Positions 1-13,217 of a stretch of DNA of 64,000 bases are shown here, one piece after another. Under the pieces are notes generated by a model that searched no databases, was not told where the DNA came from, and saw nothing but the letters and a program-made list of their open reading frames with translations. Source of the DNA: Gnetum montanum (lineage: Eukaryota; Streptophyta; Gnetopsida; Gnetales; Gnetaceae). Numbering within the stretch: position 1 is the stretch's first letter; each line of letters begins with the position of its first letter. The stretch lies in NCBI GenBank assembly GCA_015680685.1, contig MNCI01004101.1, positions 575,312 through 639,311 on the forward strand, read 5' to 3'. A program made the translations under genes and the position numbers.

Positions 1-429
1 TAGAATATATTTTTTCAACTTTTTTTGTGTTTACTAAGGATACTTTTTATATAAGTATCAAGTGATTATCCTTAACCATCTTATGTTTATTAATCAATAT
101 TCCTTTTCTGAAGCTTCTAAACATTTTCAAATTAAGTCCAAAAACTCTAATGTTTGCTATTCCATGGTAATAAATATTTTTATAAAAACAACAATTCTTG
201 ACAAATCAAATAAACAAAAAAATTTCTATGCCAATCAAAATATGATTCAAATTTATACCTTTTGTTGAAAAAAATATATCCCACATTTTAGACACCTAAA
301 GCCTTTGCAAGAATTCATCAATTTTTTATTTGGAGAAAAAATTATTTTATTTTTCTTCTAGTAACATTTTTACCTTATTCTTTTCATAAGCCTTTTTAAG
401 ATGATCAAAATGAAAAATCATTTAAATAA

Positions 430-1520
430 AAAAAATAAAAATTAGCTAAAGCATATTCTAAGAAAACATAAAGATATTTTTGTTGGGCACTATAATAATA
501 TGCTAGGTATAAGTAAAGAAATTTTAATGCATAAAATTGTCATAAGTATGGATTTCAAGCTAATGAAGCAAAAATTAATGAAACTTAATATTGAACATGT
601 ATTAATAGTTAAGGAAGATCTAAATAAATTACCAACATTGGATTTCATAAATGCAAGGATCATCTATTAGTCAAAAATAAATTATATATTCCATCCTTAT
701 ATCCAAAAATATTTTGAGAATTATGTGGATGACATAGCTATAAAATCCAAATTCCTTGCTTATCATTCTCAAGAATTAAGTGTAATGTTCCAAATCTACA
801 AACAATACAATGTCAAGTTGAATGCTAAGAAGTGTGCAATTGTTATTCCATCAAGAAAGTTGCTGGAATTTCTAATATAAAACAGAGTAATAGAAGTAGA
901 TAGAGATAATATCAAAGTCATCATCAACATCACATCATCCTCAAATTTGAAGGATTTAAAGTCATTACAAGAAACGTTTATACCCATAAGAAGATTTATT
1001 TACTCTTTAGTTGATCATTGAAAAGGCTTTTATCATTTTTTAAATGTGTTTAATTAGAATAAATCTTGTTAAGAAACCTTTGATATAGTGAAGGAGTATT
1101 TGGTATAGCCACATCTATTGCATTCTCCTAGTTTTAACTTTTCATTTTATTTGTATAGCGCTACCTCACAGGTTAATATATCAGCAATCTAAAGGAAGGA
1201 ATAATTTAACATTTAAGAAAGTTATTAGTTACCTTTGAAAAGGATTACCATTTTACTCAAAAACACTACTTAAGTATAGTTTATGCTATTTAAAAGTTTA
1301 AATAATATCTATTGAAGAGTAAGATAATTGTGATCAGTGATCAAAATATGCTCACATACATTTTACAAAATTTTTATAGGAGCTCTAGGCTCATAAAATG
1401 AATCATTGTTTTTATAGAGTATAGTTAAGAATTGAGTTCTAGAACTCCATAAAAGGAGAATATAATGTAAATAGTTAGTGGAGTTTCCTATTTTCTCTTC
1501 TCATATAGACACTTAATTGC
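430..1520 (+). pseudogene. Ty3/gypsy reverse transcriptase-RNase H remnant
   Basis: Conceptual translation, with stops and frame changes, reads as plant Ty3/gypsy pol. Near 495-590 there is GISKEILMHK followed by PVKQK-like sequence (VKQK/MKQK), the usual entry to the RT domain. Near 722-750 there is YVDDIAIKS, the RT catalytic motif with both aspartates kept. It is followed by the KLNAKKC segment and a connection region (IKVIINI...SSNLKDLKSLQ). From about 1130 to 1430 the RNase H part can be followed, ending with NMLTYILQNF and a KxxIVFIEYS-like segment. The spacing resembles Tat/Athila-type elements. Integrase is not recognisable downstream; LTR-like sequence follows instead. Clearly non-functional. 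RT family assignment is firm, subclade is inference. Confidence 0.8.
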
Positions 1521-1554
1521 CATAAGTAGCTATTCTAACTCTAAAACAAAGAGA

Positions 1555-1810
1555 GGATGAGTAATAGAGGGTTTTTTAAGGTTATGTAGAGAATGTTTCA
1601 AGGTCATGTAAAGTATTTTTAAAAACTTTGTAGAGGGTTGTTAATGGCTACGTAGAGGATTTAAGACTTTGCATAATATTGTTTAAGGTTGTATAAAGGA
1701 TGAAAATTTGAGGCTTTGCAAAGCATTTTCCAAGGCTATGTAGAAGAAGCTTTTATGTTTTGTAGAGGATTAGAGGCTTTGCAAAATATTTTTTGAGATT
1801 ATATCAAGTA
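1555..1810 (+). repeat. Degenerate tandem repeat
   Basis: The phrases GTAGAGGATT, GAGGCTTTGCAAAATATTTT and AAGGTTATGTAGA recur four to five times in altered form. This suggests an old tandem array with a period of very roughly 50-60 bp. It lies between the pol remnant and the LTR-like segment and may belong to the 3' untranslated part of the same element. Confidence 0.45.
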
Positions 1811-1819
1811 TTAGATTGG

Positions 1820-3260
1820 TGGTTGTATCTACTTTGGCTTTTTCTATATAAGTTAGATTTTTGGATATATTCTATGGATTTTCAACTTAAAGCCATCTTT
1901 AGCAGCCCAAATTTTACATCTTGCATCATCTACATCATAGTTTCTAGATTTAATTTTTAGCCTACCAAAAGTGATATTTTCTGTCATTAGCAACATCTTT
2001 TTGGTTCTTTTTCCTATGACTTCTAGTTTTGACTTCTACTATCAACTCCAACATTGATTCTCTCTTAAGCTCTTTAACATCTAACATTAACCTTAATTTT
2101 TGTATGTGATGTTAAATATTTTTTCAATAAATTAGCTTTTTAATATCCACTGTCAATCTTACATTTGATGTCTAACATCAATTCTTACATCAACTATCTA
2201 CACATAACCTCTTCTATCCAAAACCTTCTAGAAGATTAAATGGGCTTTAATGTATCATTTCTTTGTAATATGTGAGACATTTTTTACCTATATATATGAC
2301 GATATATTAAAAAGAAATTGGTTGGTTTTCTTTTAAAGGATTTGGCTAATAATTTTGATTGACACCTTTTGGATAAGCTATTGGCATTTTGCTTCTTTAG
2401 CTATCTATGCTATTTAGTGTGGTTGATCTTTTGGGAAATTGATGCATTGAAAATATTTTCAAATACTATCTTTACCAAGAAAAACTTATCTCTATTTAGA
2501 TATGAAATCTTCTCTAATTTCTATTCCCATCTTTTCCCTACTAGCATATTGTATTCCATTCTTGTTATCCTCCTAACACACAAAGAATTTCTTAGAATCA
2601 GGTCAATATATGGATCTGATCCATTCCTATGCTTAGTCATCTATTGAATCTACAGATTTTCTTGTCAACTCTACACTAGGTGCATGTATCAAGGAAATAA
2701 TGAGATAACATAGCTCCTCACCAGATGCCTCTAATTTCTAATATATCTTTCAGAATATTTTCAGTATTTTCGCATCCCCTAATTTCTCTTGTAATTTGGA
2801 ATTTTCCTTTTTAGTTTTCTATTTTTAGTTTTATCTAGATTCTTTTCTTATTTTTTTTTAGTATTTTCCTTTTGAATCTAGGTTTTTTAGATATGTCTTA
2901 CTCCATGAACTATATTAGATTATTTTTATCTCTAACCATACACATACTCTCTTATCTTATTCTATGCTACATAGCCATCCTATTTTAATTCGAATTAGGT
3001 TATATGTATTTTATACATGCTTTTCTTTTTTATTTTTTTTTCTACTATTTCATGTGCATACATTTTCTTCTACTTTATATTTGCTAAAATTTGGAAAACA
3101 AAAATCTATGATTGTCAAATTTTTCAATGACCTGCAAGTCCCCTTTCAATTTGAAAGAGATTAACTGAGAGATTGATTTTTCTCAATCATTTGGTTATCA
3201 TGAGATTACATGGCTCAATTTTGTGTTAGGCTTTGTTGGAGCTCATATTATAATAATTCT
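1820..3260 (+). mobile_element. Ty3/gypsy LTR-like sequence (copy A)
   Basis: This stretch is co-linear, in inverse orientation, with 36095-37600. Shared landmarks are TTTGGCTTTTTCT (about 1830), the ATC-AACATCAAT-rich block (2040-2200), TTTTGGATAAGCTATTGGCATTTT (about 2370), GAATTTCTTAGAAT(C/T)AGGTCAA (about 2585), TTTCAGAATATTTTCA (about 2750) and CATGAGATTACATGGCTCA (about 3200). Position downstream of pol and a second isolated copy nested in a LINE argue that it is an LTR of about 1.4-1.5 kb. Exact TG/CA ends are not clear. The block at 2040-2200 carries a degenerate 27-30 bp repeat that is clearer in the other copy. Confidence 0.6.
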
Positions 3261-4559
3261 TATCATAATATTTTCTGGATACTAGAATGAGGACCTCCAT
3301 GAAACTAAATTTTGTTTCTAGAATTTTTTCTTTGCTTATGTTTTTACATTTCTCTATCTCTACACTTTTTCTAAGTATTACTGATGTGTTACATTGAAAC
3401 ACCAACATCATGTTGATTTTTTATAATTTCAACATTATCATTAAATAGAGACTGTTGAATTTATATTTCAAATGTTGACCTATTTACAATGATAAACCCA
3501 TGCATTAGTAATAGACATATGAAATCACTTCATTTTAGAGCTTTAGATATGGCCACCTCATGTAATTCAAGTTTTTTCAAGATTCATGAGCTCATAACTC
3601 TAAGAAGAAATCAAGGCTTTTTAAATGGACTAAGTTTGAAAGACTACAAAATAGCCTATGATAGACAAGAGCTAGGCTATCTACTTACACTTGACATCCT
3701 CAAGCTCATGCTAAAGTATGAGCAAGCTAATAATATATGATTATTTCTTCATAATCTAGATTGCCTAATTATACTAGATAATAAGAAATGCTAAGGAAGT
3801 GATAGAACTCATCATAGAATAATAGAAGATGTATGAGTAGATATGATGAGTCATCCAGTGGCATTTTCTAAGTCAATTATTAGCCTTAGATTCAAGATGT
3901 ATGTCATGTATCCTATGTTTGTGGTTTTCACATACATGGTTGAGGTTTCTACCTTCCAGGTTTGCATCCTAACCTTTCATTTTACACATGTATATTTGAT
4001 GCATGTTTTAGGATTTTTTGCATATTTTCAACTTTGTTCAAAGATCCTTTGAAGTCCCTAACATGTTCCCTTGCATCATGACCTTCATCTATGAAATGTT
4101 TCTAAAGTGTGTTGGAGCATACGTGTACCAACTTCCCTACACTAGGGAACCATCTACATCAACACAGGAGTGCTAACATAACCTTGTTGATGCCCTAGTT
4201 TAGCTACTTTTTCTTCTCCATCTCCTTATATGTATTTTTGGATGTCTTGGTGATGTTGATAAGACTCCATTAAGGCTTGGGCATTAACAAACCTCTACCA
4301 TTATGTTGTCAAAACTATAAATACCAAAAATTAGATTTATATTAAAAAAACTTAATTCCAAGTATTTTCCTTTGGTTTTGACATCTAATTTCATGTGAAA
4401 AGCTCTTCCTCCCTTGGATAAGTCATTTCTTTCATGTTTTGTATGTATTTTATGAGCATCACATTCATAAGTATGGCTCCACTCTATGAGACTACTACCT
4501 TGCTTATGTAGCATAAAATTTCTTGGTCAATGTAGAGTCTAATATATACAAGGTGAATA
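3261..4559. other. Unassigned AT-rich interval
   Basis: Only short open frames are present (for example 3489-3740 and 3843-4052), without a recognisable domain, codon signature or splice context. No RNA gene or terminal repeat is seen. Probably eroded repeat DNA. Confidence 0.5.
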
Positions 4560-5600
4560 AACCTTATGGTTATTTCTACCATTGATTTTGACTTCTTTGA
4601 TGTGTCAAAATATTAAAACAAAACAATTGTATTATGAGAAGAATACTCATGATGAGTTGAATCTCTTATTAAGAAAGATAAAGAGGATTCTAGCATGAAA
4701 GGAAAGAGCTTTAATCAAGCAGGCATTAAAAGTAAGAGAAAAGGTAAGTAATTTAAAAATTCTAATTTTGATATGTATTTCGTAGAATGTTGGGTATGTG
4801 AAGGAAAAGCCATCAACCCTCTAAATATTCTAGTTCTAGAAGGTTGTATAAAAATAAGCACATCAAGAAAGAAAAGAAAATAAAAACTATCTACACCAAT
4901 TTAGATGATGAATATGGCAAAGAGGAAACTAATGATAGTTTGACAATTTTACGTATTCTTTGCATGGCCCTTGCACATGAAGCTTTCATCAATGACCAAA
5001 TCCATGACATAGATGAAGGTAAAGAAACCATTGAAGAAATGTATGCTTTGATTTGTAATGAGATAATTTCCTTTTAAAATTTATGTATCAAAATGAAAAA
5101 TGCTTTACATACTAAAGAATTAGAAATTATCAACTTAACATGAAATACATAAGTCTTGGAATGAAAATTTCAGACCTAAGGTTTGAGGCATAAAAGCTAA
5201 CACTTTTCCATGAGTATATCAAGAATGAATTTGTATATTTGAAGATCATCATTGAAAGGTTCACAAAAGAAAAGGAGACCCTACGAACTATGCTAGGACA
5301 AGGAAAAAATTCAAGCGATAAAAAAGAATTTGGAAATAATTCCCATGTTGATACATTCACGAGCATATCTCCAAAATGGAAATACTCACCCAAGTTTTAA
5401 CATGTCACCAAAATTAAGAATACTATGTGTTGTTATTGTAAATAATTTTTGTATGTACGATCTTAATATCAATTAAAAGTAAAGCATCATAACATGACTA
5501 CCTAGTCTCAACAAATAGAAGCCTAAAAAGAATGTAATGTAGGCCAAAACGTTTTGGGGAACTAAACAAGAAAAGCAATAAGAAGGAATGATTGCACATA
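4560..5600 (+). pseudogene. Ty1/copia gag remnant
   Basis: Several segments typical of plant copia gag occur in order. First comes a helical segment (HDELNLLLRKIKRIL, about 4650). Next is a damaged zinc knuckle beginning CWVCEGKA (about 4784), where the expected histidine is lost. The acidic spacer and LCMALAHEA segment follow, within the open frame 4844-5077. Near 5240-5340 is ERFTKEKETLRTMLG...SDKKEFG, corresponding to the conserved gag-pol linker (FxKGKxxLxxLLGxQ...DKxGLG). A second Cys-rich piece (CCYCK) lies near 5430. Stops and shifts separate the pieces, and no integrase or RT can be followed downstream. Family inference rests on order and spacing of several weak motifs. Confidence 0.6.
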
Positions 5601-6385
5601 TTTATCTCCTAGAAAATGAAAGAACCATCATTAATATTAAAAATGAAGAATCAAAAAATATCACTAAATGTAAAAATCAGTCCCCAAACATCAAAGAAAA
5701 AAACTATAGAACAAGAGATCCAAACTAAAACATTGGTGATAGGAAGAATAAAAATCAAATGAAAACAAGAGAGGTACTTTATAATCAAGTGCCTCATTTT
5801 AATCACTTATGAGCATGTAAAAAAAAATAACAGTAAGCAAGGTAAGGATTGGTAAGTATCTTTGCATTTTCATCTCATTCATTAAATTGTCTCATTTAGT
5901 TTTGACTAGTTAAATAAGTACTTATGCTTTGAAAATCTATCTATTGAAATGATACTATTGATTAGAGACCTTGAATATTTTGAAGGACTCCTCCCTTGAT
6001 CTTATGAGATGTTTTGATGAAGTATGACTATCAATGTTCTATTTGTAGCCTATCTATCTCTAGGAAATTATTATCTCATTAAGAAACCATGAACTAAAGG
6101 GAAACTTATTTGGAGGAAAGAGTTAGTATGAAAAATTCATTAAATTAAGGCAATACTTAAGAACATGGAAATAGGACCCTATTGTTAGGTAAGTGAGGTA
6201 TGTTTCTCACTCTAATCAAAATATGATAGCTTTAGGATACAATAAGTTAAATTCTCTATCTTTGAAAATGTTGAATATAAGGCATGTTTACTCCCACAAA
6301 TGCTTCATACTCATCCCAAACAACGCAGTCTTGTGCTTTGAAAAATTTTCCCTCTTTACTTTAAATCATCCAAACTTCATGTGAT
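5601..6385. other. Unassigned, possibly copia-derived
   Basis: This interval directly follows the copia gag remnant and may be its decayed pol, but no protease, integrase or RT motif can be read with confidence. The open frame 6193-6384 has no recognisable domain. Confidence 0.4.
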
Positions 6386-6610
6386 ACATCATCTTAATTG
6401 CCAAGATGTCTCAAAAAAGACATCTCAACAAGTGAAAAGTTGTCTTAGGAAAGATATCTTATAGGTTTTTGACACATCTCATTCAATACATCTCAACTAC
6501 TACTAAATCATCTTAATAGTTTGGTCCTAATCTTAGATGAGATATCTCATTGTCACTCAAGACATCTTAACCTCATAAAACCTACCTCATAGACATCTCT
6601 ACATGTAAAA
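6386..6610 (+). repeat. GACATCTCA-rich degenerate repeat
   Basis: The word GACATCT(C/T) or a one-base variant occurs about ten times within 225 bp at irregular spacing. A related patch with TAGACATCT/TAGACATTT lies at 8870-9010. The two may come from one decayed LTR family. No unit length is preserved well enough to call a minisatellite. Confidence 0.35.
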
Positions 6611-8869
6611 GCATATCATTCCAATTCCATTTTTCCTTACTCTGTTAAGACATTCTGACCTAGACGACCAAGCTCTCTATCTTGCAACAACATTAACCCC
6701 ATCTAGAAAGATTTCCATTAATCATAGGAAGGAAGGGACCTTGAAATAGGGTTATCCTAGATCTAAGGTAACACGAGAAGTAGCACTAGGCAAAACAAGC
6801 TTCTACATGCCCTAATTACAATATGCTAATCCAAATAATGGGTTTGAAAATAATTAATCAATCTTCATTGTATTTAAACTTAATCTAAGTTTTAGGAAAA
6901 GGAATCAAATTGAATTATTGGCATATCTTGAAGCTATTTGGTTGTTTACTTTTATTTCCATGACTGCATTTATTTTAAAAATTCTCATCTATGAATTTTT
7001 TAGATGTATTGTTATTAAAAAGGCACGTTTTAGGGCATTACTTCTATGGTGGATTGAATTATTATGGAAGTATCCCTACAAATCATCAAATATCTTCTTA
7101 GAATATCTATTATTGATGTGCATTGAGTGGTAATAAATTCCATAGATGATATCTTCAGCAATGACATTATTCTGTTGACTTATGATGAATTTTACGATGC
7201 ATTATTTTGAAGACTAGTACATTGCAAGATGGTTGGATGCATTGATATGAGATATACCAAGATTCCTCCACTCTCTCCCTTGTTGGGATGTATAACATCA
7301 TAGTCAAGGAAGGTATCTATAATTAGCTACTACCACTACATGCTTTTATGTTATATTATTTGCTTATAGGATAGCTAGTTGACATACATCACATCATTTG
7401 TAGAGATATGCTAGGGATGTACAATCATGGATGTATCTATGGACACTTGGTACTTATTAGTCTTATTATTTGATAGGTAGTTATTCCTATCCTAGATATT
7501 CCCATCCTTAAAGAAAAGAGAATCTTACTAAGCATACTAAAACAAGATCATCTCTCACATCGATACAATAGCTTCTTCATCATTGCAGACCACCAATAAG
7601 CAAGTTATAGTGAAATCGTCATCATGGAAACAAGCTATTCAATTCACTTAGGCACTAGCATAGCTCAAGTACTCTAAATATATTTGAAAGAATTGAGATC
7701 CTATAGAATGTAAAACACTATGACAAATTTATAACCAATGCTCCCTCTCAAAAGTTGATTCTATAGTTGTCAAATCATGTCAATAACTGCTCACAATGGT
7801 GAAACAAGATTACAAGGGGATCTTGAGAGTTTGAAATGAAATAATGGCTACATTGGCTATCAAAGAATGATCAAATGGGATAACAAAGAATTTCAAAATG
7901 TTGACATCATGGTCATGATATGGCAGTGCCATGTGTGCTAGCTAAAGATATTTTTGGACTACATGATTGAACTACTGGTTACTTGATAATGTATCAAAGG
8001 AACCATCACTCCATTCTTGGGCTTCTTTGGCCACTTAGCTTCTAAATTTATTTTCTCCAAGCCATTCAATTGATTACCTTTAGGCTGCATTGGCCTCTTG
8101 GATTTTCTTGGTAATTTTCTTCTACATTTTTTAGGGGATGAAACTGTCATTATGTTTCATTGCAAAGATCAAGTTTTATTTCATTTTCTCATTGATTAAG
8201 ATTCATTACAATCAAAATATTTGATGACAAAGTATGTCAAAGGATATGTCACATGGCTATAGTGCATGAAGGTAAAACATAGATCTTCATTGTTATTAGG
8301 GTAAGGATGGCTATATATTTTCTTTCAAATTATGGCTCAAGAGAGGTAATAGAAATGATGTGACGTAAGTATTCTTAGAACAATAGGACAAGCTAAGTAT
8401 ATCTCATGTATTAAGATCATATGATGACTCATGCTTTGTAATAAATCACACCCTTGTAATGATTTCATTCTCATCTTGTAAGTATAACTCCAAGAGGATA
8501 ATCAAACAAGTGAAAGAGTACATGTGTTTACAAAAGGCTACATGTGGTTATAAGCAAATATAGGTCACTATTGTTCATCCTTTAGTATGTTAAAACGTTA
8601 TAGAAAATGGAGAAATTAGAATTTATATTTGTGACTATATTCCTATAGGAGCATGAAAGAGTATCATGATCAAGAACTTCAAATAGAGATCAAAGACTTC
8701 AAAACAAAATCTTAAAGAACCAAGACTTTAAGAATGAGAGCTACATTAAAATGATAAAATGAAGACTAAAGTAAACGATATGAAAATGAAAGAAAAATGA
8801 AGATGTTTCAAGGACTACTAAGATGCCAAATGATAGTGGAATGCTTTAGAAGTTAAAATGATCATGTAG
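6611..8869. other. Unassigned AT-rich interval
   Basis: Only short open frames occur (6918-7133; 7959-8150 on the minus strand), without identifiable domains. No terminal repeats, RNA genes or simple-sequence arrays are seen. Confidence 0.5.
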
Positions 8870-9010
8870 AGTAGACATTTCAATTTAACAATAGACATCT
8901 ACCTTCACAAATAGACATTTATAAGTAGACATATAAGTGTACAAGTCTACATTTTCAAGTAGACATCTCTCTTAGATTAAGGTTGTTTGAAATTAGATGT
9001 CCCATCCTTA
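8870..9010 (+). repeat. TAGACATCT-rich degenerate repeat
   Basis: Seven to eight occurrences of (T/A)AGACAT(C/T)T and AGTAGACAT lie within 140 bp. Related in word use to 6386-6610. Confidence 0.35.
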
Positions 9011-9344
9011 AAGTAGATATTCAAACTAGTTGTTTAATTGTTGTTGCATGAATTCTAAGGTGCTTTTGGAAACTCAAAGGGTATAAGACTAAGTTAAATT
9101 CTTGGAAAATATGCAAGTACTATTCATGATCAAATCTATTGAAGGCTACTCAAAGAGATTTTATGTTTTTCCTTCATTATATTATTGTTTGTATGTATTG
9201 GTTGTATTCATTCTTATTGCAAGGACTTTGTAAATCAAGCTATAGTTTCTTCTTGATCTTTTTCTTTGTTTCTTTGTAGTCCTACAAGATTAATGTGCTT
9301 GTTGTGGGAAGGCTTTTTTGTTGAGCTTCTTGGAACCTTGGGAG

Positions 9345-9540
9345 GTTGAGTGTTTTTGTAGCAATAAAACACTCTAGTGTGGATTCCACATTTAAAAACA
9401 TTATGGGATCCTTTAAACCACATTTTCAATTTGTTGAAATCTTATGGGGTTAAGTGTTTTTTCTGTCATGAAATTCTCTAGAGTGGATCTTAAATTCTAT
9501 AAATTTTGTGATGTTCTTCAAACCACATTTCTGAAGCAAC
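9345..9540 (+). repeat. Diverged tandem duplication, about 100-bp unit
   Basis: Two consecutive blocks share the same order of landmarks. Both contain AAGTGTTTTT or GAGTGTTTTT, an AAAAC/AATTCTCTAG(T/A)GTGGAT core, and CCTTTAAACCACATTTTC or TCTTCAAACCACATTTCTG. The first block is about 9345-9430 and the second about 9445-9540. A third partial block may follow with GGAGGTGTGCATGGACTTTACCC. No coding function is seen. Confidence 0.5.
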
Positions 9541-10953
9541 AAAGTCTGGAGGTGTGCATGGACTTTACCCTCCAAGTGTGGACTACCCAAGTTAGAGAAC
9601 CATGTAAAAATTATCTTTTTTATTGGTGGTTGTGGTAATTTTAATTAGGAAACTTATTCAACACTTCTTCTAAGTTCTCAATCCATAATTATATATTAAA
9701 ATTGGTGGAATATGAGCACTTTGTTTTGTGGTTTGCAAATTTAGAAAACGTTTGTGGTATTTTGAGATGCCAAAAAGAGATATGAGATGATGCAAGTTTA
9801 CTTGTTCTAGGTTACAGGAGTTGTCAATGTCATTCATACTCATTCAAACCTATAAACACAGGACAACAACACTAAAAGTAAATACGTTAATGTTAGATGT
9901 AATTAAAGTTGTATAAAGGTTCTAGTGTTTCCTTGCAATGCTTTTTTGATGTTAGATCAAACTAAGGTTCTAGTGAGGAAGTTGGTTTTAGAGTTTTCTC
10001 CTCATCATTATGAGATTAAATTGAGGACTCTTTTGTAGTGTTTTAGGGCTTCAATGTCAAGGGAACTTAGATCATTACTTGACATTAAGGCTAGATGGTT
10101 AAAGGCTTATAGGCTCTTATTTTAGGCATTCAAAGACAACTTGGTCAAACAACATCACCATAAGAGTCTACTTGGGGTCAAACATTAGTTGAATTACTTC
10201 TTCATCTCCATTGCTTAACCTTGCATGTTAACATAAGCACATTAGGTGGCATCTACATGATAAAATCATTAAAAATTGTTAAAATAATGCAAAATATTAT
10301 AATAATAGAGAAAAATAAAGCCAAATAAGTTGAGAGCATAGTGTAAAGAAAAGGCCAAACAAGGCAAAGTAGGATGGAATAAGGGAGGATGAGGGCCAAA
10401 ATGCTACAAAATGACATCAAATAATGTTATAGGATGGAAAATGATGATAAAAATGAGAACAAATAAGACCAAATATGGTCAAATATGGTGGAAAGTAATA
10501 ATATTATTTTTTAGTTGAATTTATGGTCAAAATAAGGTAAAATCTAGTGCAAAATGACATAAATGGTCAAAATAAGAAACAAATTTAGAAAGAGAAAGTT
10601 ATAATTTATTAAAATAAGTAAAAATATAATTAGAAAAATATTAAAGTAGGAAACTCATTTTAAATTAATTGAAAACTAGCTTTTTGTTTGTCAAATAATT
10701 AAAAGGGCTAAAATATTGAATCCTTAGCCTACAGGGACTATTGTCATAGCATGTGGACATTTTAGACTACCATCATAGTGTGTGGGACCTTAATCCCTAG
10801 CATGTGAAGAATTCTTATCATGCTTGGGGATTATTCAACCTAGTTTGACTACATCAAAGCTACCCATGATTGGTGTAAGACATTTTTCACTACTTTAGGA
10901 TATGCATAGGTAACTTTGAGCTGGGTTTTAGCCTACTAGATCTCCATATGCTA
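9541..10953. other. Unassigned AT-rich interval
   Basis: No gene or complete element is recognised. From about 10290 to 10610 the sequence is low in complexity, with recurring AAAATGACATCAAAT- and TGGTCAAAATAAG-like words. Confidence 0.5.
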
Positions 10954-10981
10954 ATCCCACATGTTGTACAACATGTGGGAT
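10954..10981. repeat. Perfect 28-bp palindrome
   Basis: ATCCCACATGTTGT is followed directly by its exact reverse complement, giving a 14+14 bp palindrome with no spacer. It could form a cruciform or, if transcribed, a hairpin. It lies just beyond the point where homology between the two non-autonomous LTR element copies fades, so it may mark a rearrangement point, but no function is implied. Confidence 0.9.
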
Positions 10982-12369
10982 AAAAACCAAGTTTTCTAGC
11001 TTGCAAGGATAAATGTTTTGGTCATTTGTCCATCCTAGGTGTTTTGGGACTTGCCAAAAAACTTATGGATAATGCTAGGCATGGTAGATCTTGCCAGAAA
11101 ATGAGATTTGGAAAAAAGGTTTTGAGTATCCATGTTGTTTTGTTGTATGTTTTGATTGTAGGAATGATTAATATACCCTTTTCTTGATGGATGAAGATTA
11201 TCCTATTTCTTCAACTAATTCTCCAACTAATACATCAACTGATTATTTACTAATACATCGACTAATAATCAACTACATCAACTAAATAACTATATTATCT
11301 ATTTTTATACTTACATTATCTAATTTTAGCAATATTTAGCTATATTATCTAATTCTTTACGACCTTTTTACAAAACCCCCCCTACATTTAAAGACACTAA
11401 CTCTAGCATTGTAACTAATGACATGCCATAGTGATCTTAAGACTATATACAATGGTTATGTACTAAATTTTAAAATTCAAAATGTTGAATTTATGATATC
11501 ATTAAATTATTCAATGCCTACATGATAAATCTGACCTCACCATTGAGTTTTTAAGGGTAAGAAAATATTGGCTATTCATATGTTGAAAATGGACATTGTA
11601 TGCTTGACTGATGCCAAAATAAAGCTTTTGAGGATCTTGAGACACTATATTGGGTGAGTAAAAACTAACTTTTAGGATTCCCTAGGATGTATCTTACTCC
11701 ACCATTAGGCCTAGAAGGTTGAAATCTATGGAAACAACTTTTTGTTCAACAAAAAAGACTTTTGAAATTAAAATTTATGGTTTTTGGAGTCTAAGACCTT
11801 TGGCATGAAAAACAAGACTTCTCAAGAGGTCACCCATCCCAATTCTACACCACAATGAGTGCACTTAATAATGAAGTTTTTATTCCTATTATTACCAAGG
11901 CCCCAATTTTGAATTTTTAAATATATTTATGTGCACTCTTAATTTAAGTTGATGAGTGATGATGAAAATTTTAAATTTTTCCATCAGCTAACAGGAATTT
12001 CAAAATTTCTATTAGTTGACAAGAATTTTGAATTTTCCATCTCCTAATAGAGAATTTTCATATTATGTAGCAATAGGGATGAACCATAGTAATGATCATA
12101 GTGGTGCATTAGTAGTGAAGTTTGGGGAGGCTACTAATGATGTGAGTGGCCAAGCTATGAAATAGTGATGCGATGTTTCCTACCACTAGTGGCAACGTGG
12201 CCATTTTCTTGAGCCTCCCTAGGGCCTTCATAGCTTATTTTAGGGTCCATGCGACCCTTCACTAGGCCTACATGGCCTATTTTAGGATCAAAATAGTCCA
12301 TCACTAGGCTCAAATGGCCCACACAAGGCTTGTGCAGCTTTTGTGTGTAGTCAAACATGGCTAGCATGG

Positions 12370-12589
12370 CACATCCAAAGGATGCGATGATTGATGATTT
12401 CTAAAGAGGCAATGATTGATGGTGTGAGAGGTTGTGTTCGATGGCATGGGAGGTGGTGTTCAATGCCATGAGATGTAGTGTTCGACAACATGTGAGGTAG
12501 TGTTTAGTGGCATGGGAGGCTATGTTCAATGACTCTAAAGATGATGTTTGACAACATGGAAGGTGGTGTTCAATGATTCTAAATATAGC
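12370..12589 (-). repeat. 22-bp minisatellite in LTR element copy 2
   Basis: About ten units of exactly 22 bp occur in register; well-preserved boundaries lie at 12436, 12458, 12480, 12502, 12524, 12546 and 12568. On the plus strand units start GTTC or GTTT and contain ATGGCATGGGAGGTGGT or a variant. Read on the minus strand the unit ends CACCTCCCATGCCATC, which is recognisably related to the unit of the copy at 50079-50342. Confidence 0.85.
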
Positions 12590-13196
12590 CAAGGGTGCAT
12601 GCGTAGGGTGGAGAACATGGTAGAGGATAGCAGTAGGACATGTAGTTGTAGGACACATGTGGAATAGAGTGTGGTAGTTGCACTCTATGGTTACAAGGCT
12701 TATGGCTAGTAGGTAACAACAATGGTGTTTAATTGACATTTCTAGGTTGATATATGATAACTTGAAATCTTCTAAATTACTTGGATAGTTAATTTCAAAA
12801 AAACAAGATAAATTTAGGTCATGGTTACTAAATTTATTTTATAGAAATTTAACAATGACCCTAATAAATTAATAATTATAGTATTAAGATGGTTAAAAGT
12901 TACCTAGAGTGGTGCATTCTTGTCTAACCAACATCTCTTCAAATTGATGAATCTTGATGAGGCATGATTAGATCTTTGTTAGTTAATGATATCCATGAAA
13001 GAATTTTGTTGGTTGCTAGGATCTAGATGCCTAATCCATTATTTGTGAAGTTTGTGGAAAGGTATCTTCTGACTTTCATCATAAACATATGGTACATTCA
13101 ATGATGATCGATGGCTTTCCATGTGTTGTGGCTTCAAGGTTCATCATTAGATTCATGTTGTAGTTGGCCCATGGTTATGAATGGTCCTTGGATCAT

Positions 13197-13213
13197 GGTT
13201 TGCACTGATACCA
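13197..13213 (-). other. Primer-binding site, initiator-Met tRNA type (copy 2)
   Basis: On the minus strand the sequence four bases inside the LTR reads TGGTATCAGTGC, matching the plant initiator-Met primer-binding site (TGGTATCAGAGC) at 11 of 12 positions. This fixes the LTR as a 5' LTR and the element as minus-strand. Confidence 0.8.
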
Positions 13214-13217
13214 ATTA

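Noticed and set aside
11380-11400. C-run (CCCCCCC-like) as a polypurine tract on the minus strand for LTR copy 2
   Set aside because: The corresponding place in copy 1 (TTTTTAAGGGGGTAG near 51150) is internal and not followed by an LTR, so it is shared internal sequence.
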